Notes: generated by a model from the letters alone, not told the origin. Shown: positions 1 through 7,350, numbered from the stretch's first letter. The stretch is DNA of 7,726 nt from Actinomycetota bacterium (GCA_013696185.1 JACCZA010000161.1:1-7726), one strand, 5' to 3'. Numbers and translations are program-made.

Positions 1-1680
1 GCCCTCGTGCTCGCCGCGCTGGGCGCCGCGGCGGCCGCGCGCCCGACCGAGACGCCGCACGCGCCGCAGCAGGAGCCGGCGAAGACGGCGCAGCCGACTT
101 TCGCGATCTCGGGGCGGGGCTGGGGCCACGGCGTCGGCATGAGCCAGTGGGGCGCCCTCGGCTTCGCGCAGCGCGGCTATCCCTTCGGCCGGATCGTGGC
201 GCACTACTACCCGGGGACGGCCCTCGAGCGCGCGCCTGTCACGCGTGTCCGCGTCCTCCTCGACCGTGACGAGGGGCCGCGCACGCTCGGCTCCATGCGC
301 CCGATCCGCGTACGCGACGCGAGCGGTGAGTTGTACGAGGCCGGCGCGGGCCCCCACGAGCTCGGTCCTGGGCTGCGGTTGCTCGCCCGCAAGGTGTCTG
401 CGGCCACCGGCAAGGGCGTCGCGAAGCCTGAGGCGGCGCAGTCGAAGCCGCGGCGCCTCGCGCTCCGAACGCTGCTCCCACCCGTGCTGATCAGCCCCGG
501 CGAGGCACCGCTCGAGCTCGATGGCAAGCTCTACCGCGGGCAGCTGGAGCTGAGCCTCAAGAGGAAGCGCCTGCGGGTGATCAACATCGTCCGCCTCGAG
601 GCGTACCTCTACGGGGTCGTCCCCGACGAGGTGCCGCACCGCTGGCTGCCCGAGGCGCTGAAGGCCCAGGCCGTCGTCGCGCGCTCGTACGCCCTCGCGG
701 TGCGCAAGGCCGGTGACTTCGACCTCTACGACGACGTGCGCAGCCAGGTCTACGGGGGAATGGCGGCGGAGGAGCCCGAGACGACCGCCGCGGTCGACGC
801 CACCGCGGGCCAGGTGCTCACCTACGGCGGTCGCGTCGCCACGACCTTCTTCTTCTCGACCTCGGGCGGCCGCACCGCCGCGATCGCGGACGTCTGGAGC
901 GGCTCGGCGGCGGTGCCCTACCTCGTCTCGGTCGAGGATCCCTACGACGCCATCTCGCCGCTCCACACATGGGGCCCGTTCCGCTACACGGCGGCCAGGC
1001 TGAAGCAGGCGCTCGGCGTGAAGGGCCGGCTGCTCGACGTGCGCACCGAGCTCAATCCCTCCGGCCGCGCCGCCCGCGTCGTCGGGGTCGGCACCGAGAC
1101 CGAGGCGGGCCTGCCCGCGGTCGACCTGCGCGAGAAGCTGGCGCTTCGCTCGACGTACTTCCGTGTCGGCGTGCTCGCTCTCGAGCAGCCGGCTGCGCCC
1201 GTCGTCTACGGGACGTCGGTGCCGCTTGAGGGAATCGCCCGTGACCTGCCGGGGATCCTCCTGCAGCGGCGCGCCTCCGCGACCGCCTGGGAGAGCGCCG
1301 GCTCCGTCGCCTCCGGGCGCGACGGCCGCTTCTCCCTGCCGGCGAGCCCGCTCGTATCGACGGAGTACAGACTCGCGAGCGGCGAGGTGACGAGCGCGCC
1401 GGTGCGCGTCGAGGTGGCTCCGGCGGTGACGCTCGTGCGCGCACCGGGCCCGGGGGAGCTTCGCGGTGCGGCTCGGCCTGCTCTGCCCGGGGCGACCGTC
1501 GTCGTCCAGCGGCTGGCCGGCCCCATCTGGAGGGACCTCGCCGGCGCCACGCTCGACGCGCGCGGCGCCTTCTCTGCGCGGCTGGAGCTGCGCCCCGGGA
1601 GCTACCGGGCCCGGGTGAACGCGCCGGGGCGGGGTCTCGCGGCCGGTACCTCCCCGCCGCTCCTCGTCGCCGCGCCGTGA
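1..1680 (+). CDS. SpoIID/LytB-domain cell-wall protein with two C-terminal beta-sandwich repeats (5' partial)
   Basis: An exported protein of the SpoIID/LytB family, whose Bacillus member is a lytic transglycosylase cutting peptidoglycan glycan strands. The frame is open from base 1. A GTG at 7 would give 557 residues, but it lacks the basic n-region of a signal peptide while a hydrophobic Ala-rich stretch and AXA-like site follow, so the true start is probably upstream of the window. Residues here count from that GTG. GRGWGHGVGMSQWGA (about 36-50) comes first, followed by HYYPGT. The catalytic domain (about 190-390) has YGVVPDEVP with the expected catalytic Glu208, then EALKAQAVVARSYA, FFFSTSGGRT (about 281-290) and LALRSTYFRV. 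Two repeats (about 394-469 and 471-557) share a pattern of Gly-rich turn, LQR/VQR, Trp, then G-x-F-S, resembling carboxypeptidase-regulatory or Ig-like folds. The stop overlaps the protease start by GTGA. Family assignment is firm; the exact wall substrate is inferred. Confidence 0.9.
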   Translation, partial: ALVLAALGAAAAARPTETPHAPQQEPAKTAQPTFAISGRGWGHGVGMSQWGALGFAQRGYPFGRIVAHYYPGTALERAPVTRVRVLLDRDEGPRTLGSMRPIRVRDASGELYEAGAGPHELGPGLRLLARKVSAATGKGVAKPEAAQSKPRRLALRTLLPPVLISPGEAPLELDGKLYRGQLELSLKRKRLRVINIVRLEAYLYGVVPDEVPHRWLPEALKAQAVVARSYALAVRKAGDFDLYDDVRSQVYGGMAAEEPETTAAVDATAGQVLTYGGRVATTFFFSTSGGRTAAIADVWSGSAAVPYLVSVEDPYDAISPLHTWGPFRYTAARLKQALGVKGRLLDVRTELNPSGRAARVVGVGTETEAGLPAVDLREKLALRSTYFRVGVLALEQPAAPVVYGTSVPLEGIARDLPGILLQRRASATAWESAGSVASGRDGRFSLPASPLVSTEYRLASGEVTSAPVRVEVAPAVTLVRAPGPGELRGAARPALPGATVVVQRLAGPIWRDLAGATLDARGAFSARLELRPGSYRARVNAPGRGLAAGTSPPLLVAAP

Positions 1681-3326
1681 GGTCGACCCTGGCCGCCGCC
1701 GCGCTCCTGCTGGCGCTCGTGGCGGCGGAGCCGGCCGCAAGCGCCCGCTTCGCGGTCGGTCTCGAGGCGGGAGCCTCGCCCGCGCACCTTGCCGAGCGGA
1801 TCGCCGGAGTGAGCGGCGGTCGCGTCTCGCGCGACCTGCTGCCCCTCGGTGCGCTTCTGCTCGAGGCGCCGAGCGCTCGCGGAGTCGCCCGCCTACCGGG
1901 CGTCGCCTACGTCGAGCGCACCGATGCGCGTCGGAGGCTCGCCTTCACGCCGACCGACCCGCTCGCCGCCCGCCAGTGGTACATCGAGCAGACGCGCGCC
2001 TTCGAGGCCTGGCCGGAGCTGCCGACGCTCCTGCCGGTGCGGGTCGCCGTGATCGACTCCGGGATCGACGGCGGCCACCCGGAGTTCCAGGGCCGGATCC
2101 TCGAGGCGCGCAGCTTCGTCGGCGGCGACCCCCGCACCGACCAGCACGGCCACGGCACGTTCGTCGCGGGCATCATCGCCGCCAACCTGGACAACGGGCA
2201 AGGCATCGCCGGGCTGGCGCCGTCGGCGGAGCTGCTCGTGGCGAAGGTCGTCCGCCGCGACCGCTCCGTCTCGGTCGAGGCGGAGGCGCGCGCGATCCGC
2301 TGGGCTGTCGATCGGGGCGCGCGGGTGATCAACCTCAGCCTCGGCGGCCTCCGCGATCCTCTCCACGCCGATCGCGACACGTACTCGCCGCTCGAGGCGA
2401 GCGCCGTCGCGTACGCGCAGAGGCGGGGCGCGGTACTCATCGCCGCCGTGGGCAACGCCAACACGGCCCCCAAGCAGCCCTGGCCGTTCGCGAGCTACCC
2501 CGCGGCGCTGCCGCACGTGCTCGGCGTCAGCGCCCTGGCTCGCGACGGGTCGGTGCCGCTCTTCTCGCACCGAGACGCGATCCTCAACGACCTCGCCGCA
2601 CCCGGGACGGAGATCCTCTCGACGCTCCCCCGAGCGCTGGCCCCGGCACGCGGCGCGTGCACGGTCGCGGGCTATTCGGACTGCGGACCCGACGAGTACC
2701 GCCAGGGCGAGGGGACGTCGTTCGCAGCGCCGCAGGTGACCGCGGCGGCGGCTCTCCTGCTCGCGCTTCGGCCCGAGCTCGCGCCGGAGCAGGTGACGGC
2801 TCTCCTGACCCGCACGGCGGCTGACGTGAGCGCGAGCAGCGGCTGCCCGGCCTGCCCGCCCTCGCGCGACGCGCTCACCGGCTGGGGACGTCTCGACGTC
2901 GCCTCGGCGATCGCGGCGGCGACGGCGGACGAGCTCCCGCCGCGCGACGCGTACGAGACGAACGACGATGCCGGCCTGCTCGCCCGAAGGCTCTACGGCC
3001 GCAGCCGGACGGTCGAGGCGAGCATCGACTTCTGGGACGACCAGAGCGACGTCTACCGGGTGCTCCTGCGCGCCGGCGAGCGCTTCTCCGCGGCGCTGCG
3101 CGGGCCGGCCGGCACGAGGCTCTTTCTCTGGCGCCCGGGCACCGAGCGGGTCGACGTGCTGTCGCTGTCGGTGATCGACCGCGTCGCGTCGTCCGCGCGC
3201 CGCGGCGTAGTCCAGCGCTTCTCCTACCGGGTGCGAGGGCGCCGTGGGGGCTGGTACTTCCTCCAGGTGAAGGCGCAGTCCCCCGGCGCCGGCGGCTACA
3301 GCCTCGGCTTCGAGAAGACGCGGTAG
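1677..3326 (+). CDS. Secreted S8 (subtilisin-like) serine protease with propeptide and PPC-like C-terminal domain
   Basis: A 549-residue exported endopeptidase. Residues 1-23 form a signal peptide (Arg2, Ala/Leu core, ASA end). Residues 24-85 look like an I9-type inhibitory propeptide ending near GVAYVERT. The catalytic domain runs about 95-415: Asp127 in AVIDSGID, His159 in HGHGTFVAG, oxyanion Asn260 in AAVGN, and nucleophile Ser348 in GTSFAAP, so the enzyme looks active. Four cysteines (328, 336, 390, 393) lie in or near the C-terminal part of the catalytic domain and could form disulfides in an exported protein. Residues 420-549 (DAYETNDDAG, a Trp-Asp-Asp segment, GGWYFLQV, GGYSLGF) resemble a pre-peptidase C-terminal domain that may bind surfaces. 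The GTG start overlaps the upstream TGA (GTGA) and no Shine-Dalgarno is seen, which implies coupled translation with the SpoIID gene. Its natural substrate cannot be read from sequence; wall or envelope proteins are likely from context. Confidence 0.93.
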   Translation: MRSTLAAAALLLALVAAEPAASARFAVGLEAGASPAHLAERIAGVSGGRVSRDLLPLGALLLEAPSARGVARLPGVAYVERTDARRRLAFTPTDPLAARQWYIEQTRAFEAWPELPTLLPVRVAVIDSGIDGGHPEFQGRILEARSFVGGDPRTDQHGHGTFVAGIIAANLDNGQGIAGLAPSAELLVAKVVRRDRSVSVEAEARAIRWAVDRGARVINLSLGGLRDPLHADRDTYSPLEASAVAYAQRRGAVLIAAVGNANTAPKQPWPFASYPAALPHVLGVSALARDGSVPLFSHRDAILNDLAAPGTEILSTLPRALAPARGACTVAGYSDCGPDEYRQGEGTSFAAPQVTAAAALLLALRPELAPEQVTALLTRTAADVSASSGCPACPPSRDALTGWGRLDVASAIAAATADELPPRDAYETNDDAGLLARRLYGRSRTVEASIDFWDDQSDVYRVLLRAGERFSAALRGPAGTRLFLWRPGTERVDVLSLSVIDRVASSARRGVVQRFSYRVRGRRGGWYFLQVKAQSPGAGGYSLGFEKTR

Positions 3327-3330
3327 CCGC
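3320..3330. other. Small inverted repeat at the convergent gene junction
   Basis: GCGG-TAG-CCGC forms a 4-bp stem with a 3-base loop. The loop is the stop codon of the protease, and the right arm ends on the last base of the opposing acyltransferase stop. Only bases 3327-3329 separate the two genes. There is no T-run on either strand, so it is not a convincing intrinsic terminator. In DNA this GC-rich, a 4-bp stem can be chance. Confidence 0.25.
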
Positions 3331-3989
3331 TAGCTCAGGAGCTCGCGCTCGGGCACGTCCCGCAGCTTCCGCGCAGGGTTGCCGACGACGACGGAGCGCG
3401 GCTCGACGTCGCGCACGACGACCGCGCCCGCGCCGACGAAGGCCTCCTCGCCGATCTCGACGCCCGGGCAGAGCACGGCTCCGCCGCCGACGCGGGCGCC
3501 GCGGCGGATCGTGGGTCCCCGCACCAGCTCGTGCCGCTCCTCGGTGCGGCCCATGAAGTTGTCGTTCGTCGTCACGACGCAGGGGGCGATGAAGACCTCC
3601 TCCTCGAGCGTCGAGTACGCGGTGATGTACGCGTTTGCCTGGATCTTCGTCAGCGCGCCGATCGTCGTGCCGTTCTCGACGAGCGAGCCGCGCCCGATCA
3701 CGACGTCGTCGCCGATCGTGCAGCGCTCGCGGACGCAGGCCTGGTCGCCCACGATCACGCGCGCGCCGAGCTGCGTGCCGGCGAACACGATCGCGCCGGT
3801 CGAGACGACCGCGCCCGCTCCGAGCTCGGCCGGAGGCAGCGGCTCGCGGCTAGCGGTCGAGCGGGGCGAGAGCGTCGGCTGCTTGCCCACGACCGCGCCG
3901 TCGCCGATCCTGCAGCCGTCTCCGAGCACGGTGCCCGGGTAGACCACAGCATGCTCCCCGAGCTCGACGCTCTCGGGAATCGCGCTCAC
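3330..3989 (-). CDS. Left-handed beta-helix (hexapeptide-repeat) N-acyltransferase, WbpD/WlbB-like
   Basis: A 219-residue sugar acyltransferase, likely transferring acetyl from acetyl-CoA to an amino group of a UDP-linked sugar. Hexapeptide repeats fill most of the chain: GEHAVVYPGTVLGDGCRIGDGAVVG near the N terminus (11-35), then VIVGDQACVRERCTIGDDVVIG (79-99). A loop follows at VVTTNDNFMG (138-147), and the C-terminal coil (165-206) ends VVGNPARKL, the usual finish of trimeric acetyltransferases. The frame stays open upstream to 4313, but that part is a shadow of the oxidoreductase gene. The GTG at 3989 is chosen because the helix begins at once and it overlaps the oxidoreductase TGA as GTGA, a sign of coupling. 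Last gene of the four-gene sugar operon. In the Wbp pathway this step N-acetylates the 3-amino group. The family is clear, while the acceptor sugar is inferred from neighbours; a serine O-acetyltransferase-like or formyl role cannot be excluded. Confidence 0.85.
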   Translation of the reverse strand: MSAIPESVELGEHAVVYPGTVLGDGCRIGDGAVVGKQPTLSPRSTASREPLPPAELGAGAVVSTGAIVFAGTQLGARVIVGDQACVRERCTIGDDVVIGRGSLVENGTTIGALTKIQANAYITAYSTLEEEVFIAPCVVTTNDNFMGRTEERHELVRGPTIRRGARVGGGAVLCPGVEIGEEAFVGAGAVVVRDVEPRSVVVGNPARKLRDVPERELLS

Positions 3990-4969
3990 GCCGGGACGGC
4001 GGTGAGCGAGCTCTGGAGCTGCTCGAGGCAGCGCACGACCGCGAGCCCGTCGGTCGCCACGCGGCGCCGGTCGCCCTCGCCCGCGACGAGGGAGAGGAAG
4101 TGTCCGCACTCGAGCCGCAGCGGCTCGTCGTTTCGGATCTTCGGGCTGAACTTGTCGCCCGTGCGCGTGCGCCACTCCCCGTAGCGGTCGGTCGGCTGCT
4201 CCGGCGCCTTCTCGTAGATCGTCACCTTGTGCTCGAGCGCCATGTCGTCGAAGACGACCATCTTGTCCCGGCCGACGACCGTCATCCGCCGCATCTTGTG
4301 CGGATCGAGCCACGACAGGTGCATGTGGGCGATCTTGCCCGAGGGGAAGCGCAGGTAGCAGAACACGACGTCCTCGACGCCCGGGGTGAGGAACGCGTTG
4401 CCGTGCGCCCAGACCTCGCTCGGCTCCTCCTCGACGAGGTAGAGGATGACGGACAGATCGTGCACCCCGAGCGACCAGAGGGCGTTCTCGTTCGTGCGGA
4501 TCTGCCCCAGGTTCTGGCGGTTGCCGTAGAGGACGAGCACCTCGCCGAGGTCGCCCTCCTCGACGAGCTGCTTGAGCTTCAGGACGCCCGGGTGGTAGAG
4601 GAGGAGGTGGCCGGGCATGAGCGTCAGGTCGCGCTCCTCGGCGAGCGCGCAGAGCTCCTCCATCTCGTCGGCTCTCGTCGCCGGCGGCTTCTCGACGAAC
4701 ACGTGCTTGCCGGCCAGGAGCGCCTGTCGCGCGAGCTCGAAGTGGGTCGGGACGGGAGTGGCGATCACCACCCCGTCGAGGTCGGGATCGGCGAGCAGGT
4801 CGTCGAACTCGGCGGTCACACGAGCCCGCGGGTAGCGCGCGGCGAAGCGCTCCCGCAGCTCGGGGGAGAGGTCGCAGAGCCAGGCGAGCTCAGCGAGCTC
4901 GTCGAAGTTCCGCGCGAGATTCGGGCCCCAGTAGCCGAGCCCGACGATGCCGATGCGCACGTCGTGCAC
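3986..4969 (-). CDS. Gfo/Idh/MocA-family NAD(P)-dependent sugar oxidoreductase
   Basis: A 327-residue cytoplasmic oxidoreductase. An N-terminal Rossmann fold has GLGYWG (11-16), acidic Asp33 at the end of the second strand, ATPVPTH (70-76), and the family EKP motif with Lys94. The C-terminal half is the substrate domain, with a GHLLLYHPGV segment (120-129) and GVHDLS (168-173) carrying the usual His-Asp pair. In this context it would oxidise C3 of a UDP-2-acetamido-uronic acid to the 3-keto sugar, as WbpB/WlbA do. From memory its GYWG and YHP signatures differ from those of WbpB/WlbA and match another Gfo/Idh subgroup often found beside hexapeptide acyltransferases. The GTG start lies 8 bases after the dehydrogenase stop. 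A weak GGAAG sits about 15 bases upstream, and a second in-frame GTG three codons later is an alternative start. It overlaps the next gene by GTGA. Family is sure; the exact reaction is inferred. Confidence 0.87.
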   Translation of the reverse strand: MHDVRIGIVGLGYWGPNLARNFDELAELAWLCDLSPELRERFAARYPRARVTAEFDDLLADPDLDGVVIATPVPTHFELARQALLAGKHVFVEKPPATRADEMEELCALAEERDLTLMPGHLLLYHPGVLKLKQLVEEGDLGEVLVLYGNRQNLGQIRTNENALWSLGVHDLSVILYLVEEEPSEVWAHGNAFLTPGVEDVVFCYLRFPSGKIAHMHLSWLDPHKMRRMTVVGRDKMVVFDDMALEHKVTIYEKAPEQPTDRYGEWRTRTGDKFSPKIRNDEPLRLECGHFLSLVAGEGDRRRVATDGLAVVRCLEQLQSSLTAVPA

Positions 4970-4977
4970 CGCCGCCG

Positions 4978-6288
4978 CTACAGCTTCCAGACCTTCTCGT
5001 TGATCGTGCCGCGGCGGCCCGTCGCGTTGCGCAGGTCGACGACGAGCGAGGCCTCGTCGACGAGCCGGTCGTAGTCGACCGCGGAGTGGGCGGTCACGAT
5101 CACGACGCAGTCGTGGGCCGCCGGATCGAGCGCCACCGACGAGAGCCCATGCACGGGCAGCTCGGGCACGTGCGGATCGTGGTAGGCCACCTCCGCGCCG
5201 GCCTGACGCAGCAGCGCGATCAGCTTCAGCGCGGGCGACTCGCGCATGTCACCGATGTCGGCCTTGTAGGCGATCCCGAGCACGAGCACCCGCGAGCCCT
5301 TGAGCGACAGCTGCTTGCCGTGGTTCAGCGCCTGGGAGATCTTCGAGCGGCAGAAGTACGGCATGTTCTCGTTGACCTTGCCCGCGAGCTCGATGAACTC
5401 GGTGGAGAAATCGAACTCGCGCGCCTTCCACGTCAGGTAGAAGGGATCGATCGGGATGCAGTGCCCGCCGAGGCCCGGCCCGGGCTGGAAGGACATGAAG
5501 CCGAACGGCTTCGTCGCCGCGGCCTCGACCACCTCCCAGACGTCGAGGCTCATGCGGTCGCAGAGCTGGGCGAGCTCGTTGACGAGGGCGATGTTGACCG
5601 AGCGGAAGATGTTCTCGAGCAGCTTGGTCAGCTCGGCCGCCTCGGGCGAGGAGACCTCGTGGACCGTCTCGATCGCGCCGCCGTAGAGCGCGGCGGCGCG
5701 GGCGCTGCAGGCGGGCGTCATGCCGCCGACGATCTTCGGCACGTTCTCCGGGCGCCAGCGCTCGTTGCCCGGATCGACCCGCTCCGGCGAGAACGCGAGG
5801 TGGAAGTCCTCCCCGACCACGAGGCCGCTCTCGGCGAGGAGCGGCAGCACGATCTCGCGGGTCGTCCCCGGATAGGTCGTCGATTCGAGCACGACGAGGT
5901 GGCCGGGCCGCAGTCGCTTCGCGATCTCGCGGACGGCGCTCGAGACGATCGACAGGTCCGGCTCCCGCTGCGGCGACAGCGGCGTCGGCAGAGCGATCAG
6001 GATCGCGTCGGCGTCGCGCAGCTCGTCGTAGTCCGACGTGGCGCGGAGCCCGTCCTCGAGGAGCGCGCGGAGGGTCTCCGAGGAGACGTCCTCGATGTAG
6101 GACTCGCCCCGATTGAGCTGGGCGACCCGGGCCTCGTCCACGTCGACGAGGAGCACGGAGCGCCCCGCCCGCGCGAACACCTCCGCGAGCGGCACGCCGA
6201 CGTAGCCGGCGCCGACGATCGCGACGTCGGTGGTCTGCGTGCGGCCGTCGAGGGCCTTCGCCGTCCGCTCCTCTACGCGGCTGCTCAT
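4978..6288 (-). CDS. wbpA: UDP-N-acetylhexosamine 6-dehydrogenase (WbpA/WecC-type nucleotide-sugar dehydrogenase)
   Basis: A 436-residue enzyme of the UDP-glucose/GDP-mannose dehydrogenase superfamily. It oxidises C6 of a UDP-HexNAc twice, using two NAD+, to give the uronic acid. The NAD-binding domain opens with VAIVGAGYVG (22-31) and Asp49/Asp51 after the second strand. LESTTYPGTT (134-143) and FSPERVDPGN (166-175) follow. Catalytic Cys277 lies in PGPGLGGHCIPIDPFYLTWK (269-288), and the C-terminal UDP-binding domain has LGIAYKADIGDMRESP (337-352). These strings match the WbpA/TviB/WecC branch for N-acetyl sugars better than the UDP-glucose branch. The first 20 residues before the Rossmann strand are polar and look dispensable, but the ATG at 6288 overlaps the epimerase TGA as ATGA, which supports this start. 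Sequence alone does not decide whether the substrate is UDP-GlcNAc or UDP-ManNAc; the symbol marks the subfamily, not a proven ortholog. Confidence 0.9.
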   Translation of the reverse strand: MSSRVEERTAKALDGRTQTTDVAIVGAGYVGVPLAEVFARAGRSVLLVDVDEARVAQLNRGESYIEDVSSETLRALLEDGLRATSDYDELRDADAILIALPTPLSPQREPDLSIVSSAVREIAKRLRPGHLVVLESTTYPGTTREIVLPLLAESGLVVGEDFHLAFSPERVDPGNERWRPENVPKIVGGMTPACSARAAALYGGAIETVHEVSSPEAAELTKLLENIFRSVNIALVNELAQLCDRMSLDVWEVVEAAATKPFGFMSFQPGPGLGGHCIPIDPFYLTWKAREFDFSTEFIELAGKVNENMPYFCRSKISQALNHGKQLSLKGSRVLVLGIAYKADIGDMRESPALKLIALLRQAGAEVAYHDPHVPELPVHGLSSVALDPAAHDCVVIVTAHSAVDYDRLVDEASLVVDLRNATGRRGTINEKVWKL

Positions 6289-7337
6289 CCGGCCGGAAGC
6301 CTAGCGAGGGTCTCCGCTATGCGGGCCGCCGCCCTGCCGTCGCCGTAGAGCACGGGCCGCTCCGCGGGCATCACGGCGCGAGCGACGGCTGCCGCGATCG
6401 CCGCCGGGTCGTCGTCCACGAGCGTGTTGGCGCCGGCGAGGACGGTGTCGATCCACTCGGTCGAGGGCCGGGTTGTGACGCACGGCACGCCGTACCAGTA
6501 GGCCTCTTTCTGCAGGCCGCCGGAGTCGGTCACGATCACGGCCGCCTGGGCGGCGAGCCCCGTGAAGTCGACGTAGCCGAGCGGCTCGATCAGTTCGATC
6601 GACGGGGCGAGCTCGATCCCCTCGGCCTCGATCACCGCCCGCGTGCGCGGGTGGGCGGGGAAGATCGTGCGGCGCTCGAGTGCCGAGAGGCCCGCCGCAA
6701 TCCGCGCGAGCCGCCCGGGCGCGACGTTCGCCTCCCGGTGCACCGTGGCGACGACGTAGGCGCCGGGGGTGAGCTCGAGGCGCCGGAGGATCCCCGAGCG
6801 CTCGCGCGCGATCGGCGCGAAGCGCAGCGCCACGTCGGCCATCACGTCGCCGACGACCTCGATCCGCCCGGGGACCGCCTCGCCCTCGAGCGTGGCGCGC
6901 GAGCGCTCGTCGGGGCAGAGCAGGAGGGCCGAGAGGCGATCGACCTCGATGCGCGTGCGCTCCTCGGGCATCGTCAGGTCGCCGCTGCGGAGCCCGGCCT
7001 CGACGTGGGCGAGCGCCACGCGCTCCTCCCTGCCCGCGCGGGCGCCTGCGAGGGTGGAGTTCGTGTCCCCGAGCACGAGCGCCCAGTCGGGCCGCTCGAG
7101 CGCGAGCGCCTCGACGATGCCCGGGCGCATCGCCTCGGGCTCGGCCGAGCGCGCCTCCAGGCGGTACGCGGGCTCGGCGAGACCGAGCTCGTCGAAGAAG
7201 ACGCCGGACAGCTCCCGGTCGTAGTGCTGCCCTGTGTGCACGACGACCTCGTCGATCCCGGCCTCGCGCAGGGCGAGCGAGAGCGGCGCCGACTTCACGA
7301 ACTGCGGCCGGTTGCCGACCACGGTGAGCACCTTCAC
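6285..7337 (-). CDS. wecB: Non-hydrolysing UDP-GlcNAc 2-epimerase family (WecB/WbpI-like)
   Basis: A 350-residue GT-B-fold epimerase that inverts C2 of a UDP-GlcNAc-type sugar to the manno form. Visible motifs are VVGNRPQFVKSAP (6-18), VVHTGQHYD (32-40), GDTNSTLAG (90-98), HVEAGLRS (111-118), PEE (124-126), TVHREAN (198-204), HPRTR (229-233) and TDSGGLQKEA (270-279). Asp91, Glu113, Glu125/126 and His200 correspond to the catalytic set of E. coli WecB. The PQF, HTGQH, MPEE, HPRTR and PCVT-x-R-xx-TEW strings resemble WbpI/WlbD, which act on the diacetamido-uronate, more than WecB, so the symbol is only the generic family name. PEERTR replaces the usual PEE-x-NR, changing a normally conserved Asn to Thr128. 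First gene of the operon. The start is GTG with no Shine-Dalgarno in the 25-base gap, and a -10-like TAGTGT lies 7 bases upstream, suggesting a leaderless mRNA. Confidence 0.9.
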   Translation of the reverse strand: MKVLTVVGNRPQFVKSAPLSLALREAGIDEVVVHTGQHYDRELSGVFFDELGLAEPAYRLEARSAEPEAMRPGIVEALALERPDWALVLGDTNSTLAGARAGREERVALAHVEAGLRSGDLTMPEERTRIEVDRLSALLLCPDERSRATLEGEAVPGRIEVVGDVMADVALRFAPIARERSGILRRLELTPGAYVVATVHREANVAPGRLARIAAGLSALERRTIFPAHPRTRAVIEAEGIELAPSIELIEPLGYVDFTGLAAQAAVIVTDSGGLQKEAYWYGVPCVTTRPSTEWIDTVLAGANTLVDDDPAAIAAAVARAVMPAERPVLYGDGRAAARIAETLARLPAG

Positions 7338-7343
7338 GGCGGC

Positions 7344-7350
7344 TACACTA
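7344..7350. promoter_or_regulatory. Candidate bidirectional -10 element between the sugar operon and tRNA-Lys
   Basis: TACACTA supplies TACACT on the + strand (7344-7349) and TAGTGT on the - strand (7350-7345); both fit the minimal TAxxxT -10 pattern. On the + strand, initiation about 7 bases on would fall near 7356, just before the tRNA at 7363. On the - strand it would fall at 7338-7337, on the GTG start of the epimerase. No good -35 is seen at 16-18 bases on either side. An 8-bp palindrome GGCCGGCC (7354-7361) lies between the element and the tRNA. Assignment is by position and pattern only. Confidence 0.4.

Noticed and set aside
1893..2570. 225-codon minus-strand frame under the protease gene
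   Set aside because: Antisense shadow; the plus frame contains the intact S8 catalytic triad over the same bases.
3990..4313. N-terminal extension of the acyltransferase frame upstream of 3989
   Set aside because: It overlaps the oxidoreductase gene out of frame and reads as Arg-rich shadow; the hexapeptide fold begins after the GTG at 3989.
4100..5074. 324-codon plus-strand frame opposite the oxidoreductase
   Set aside because: Low-complexity charged sequence with no domain; the opposite strand encodes a complete Gfo/Idh protein.
5086..6348. 420-codon plus-strand open frame opposite the dehydrogenase
   Set aside because: Antisense shadow in GC-rich DNA; composition is Arg/Asp/His-rich low-complexity, while the minus-strand frame has complete enzyme motifs.
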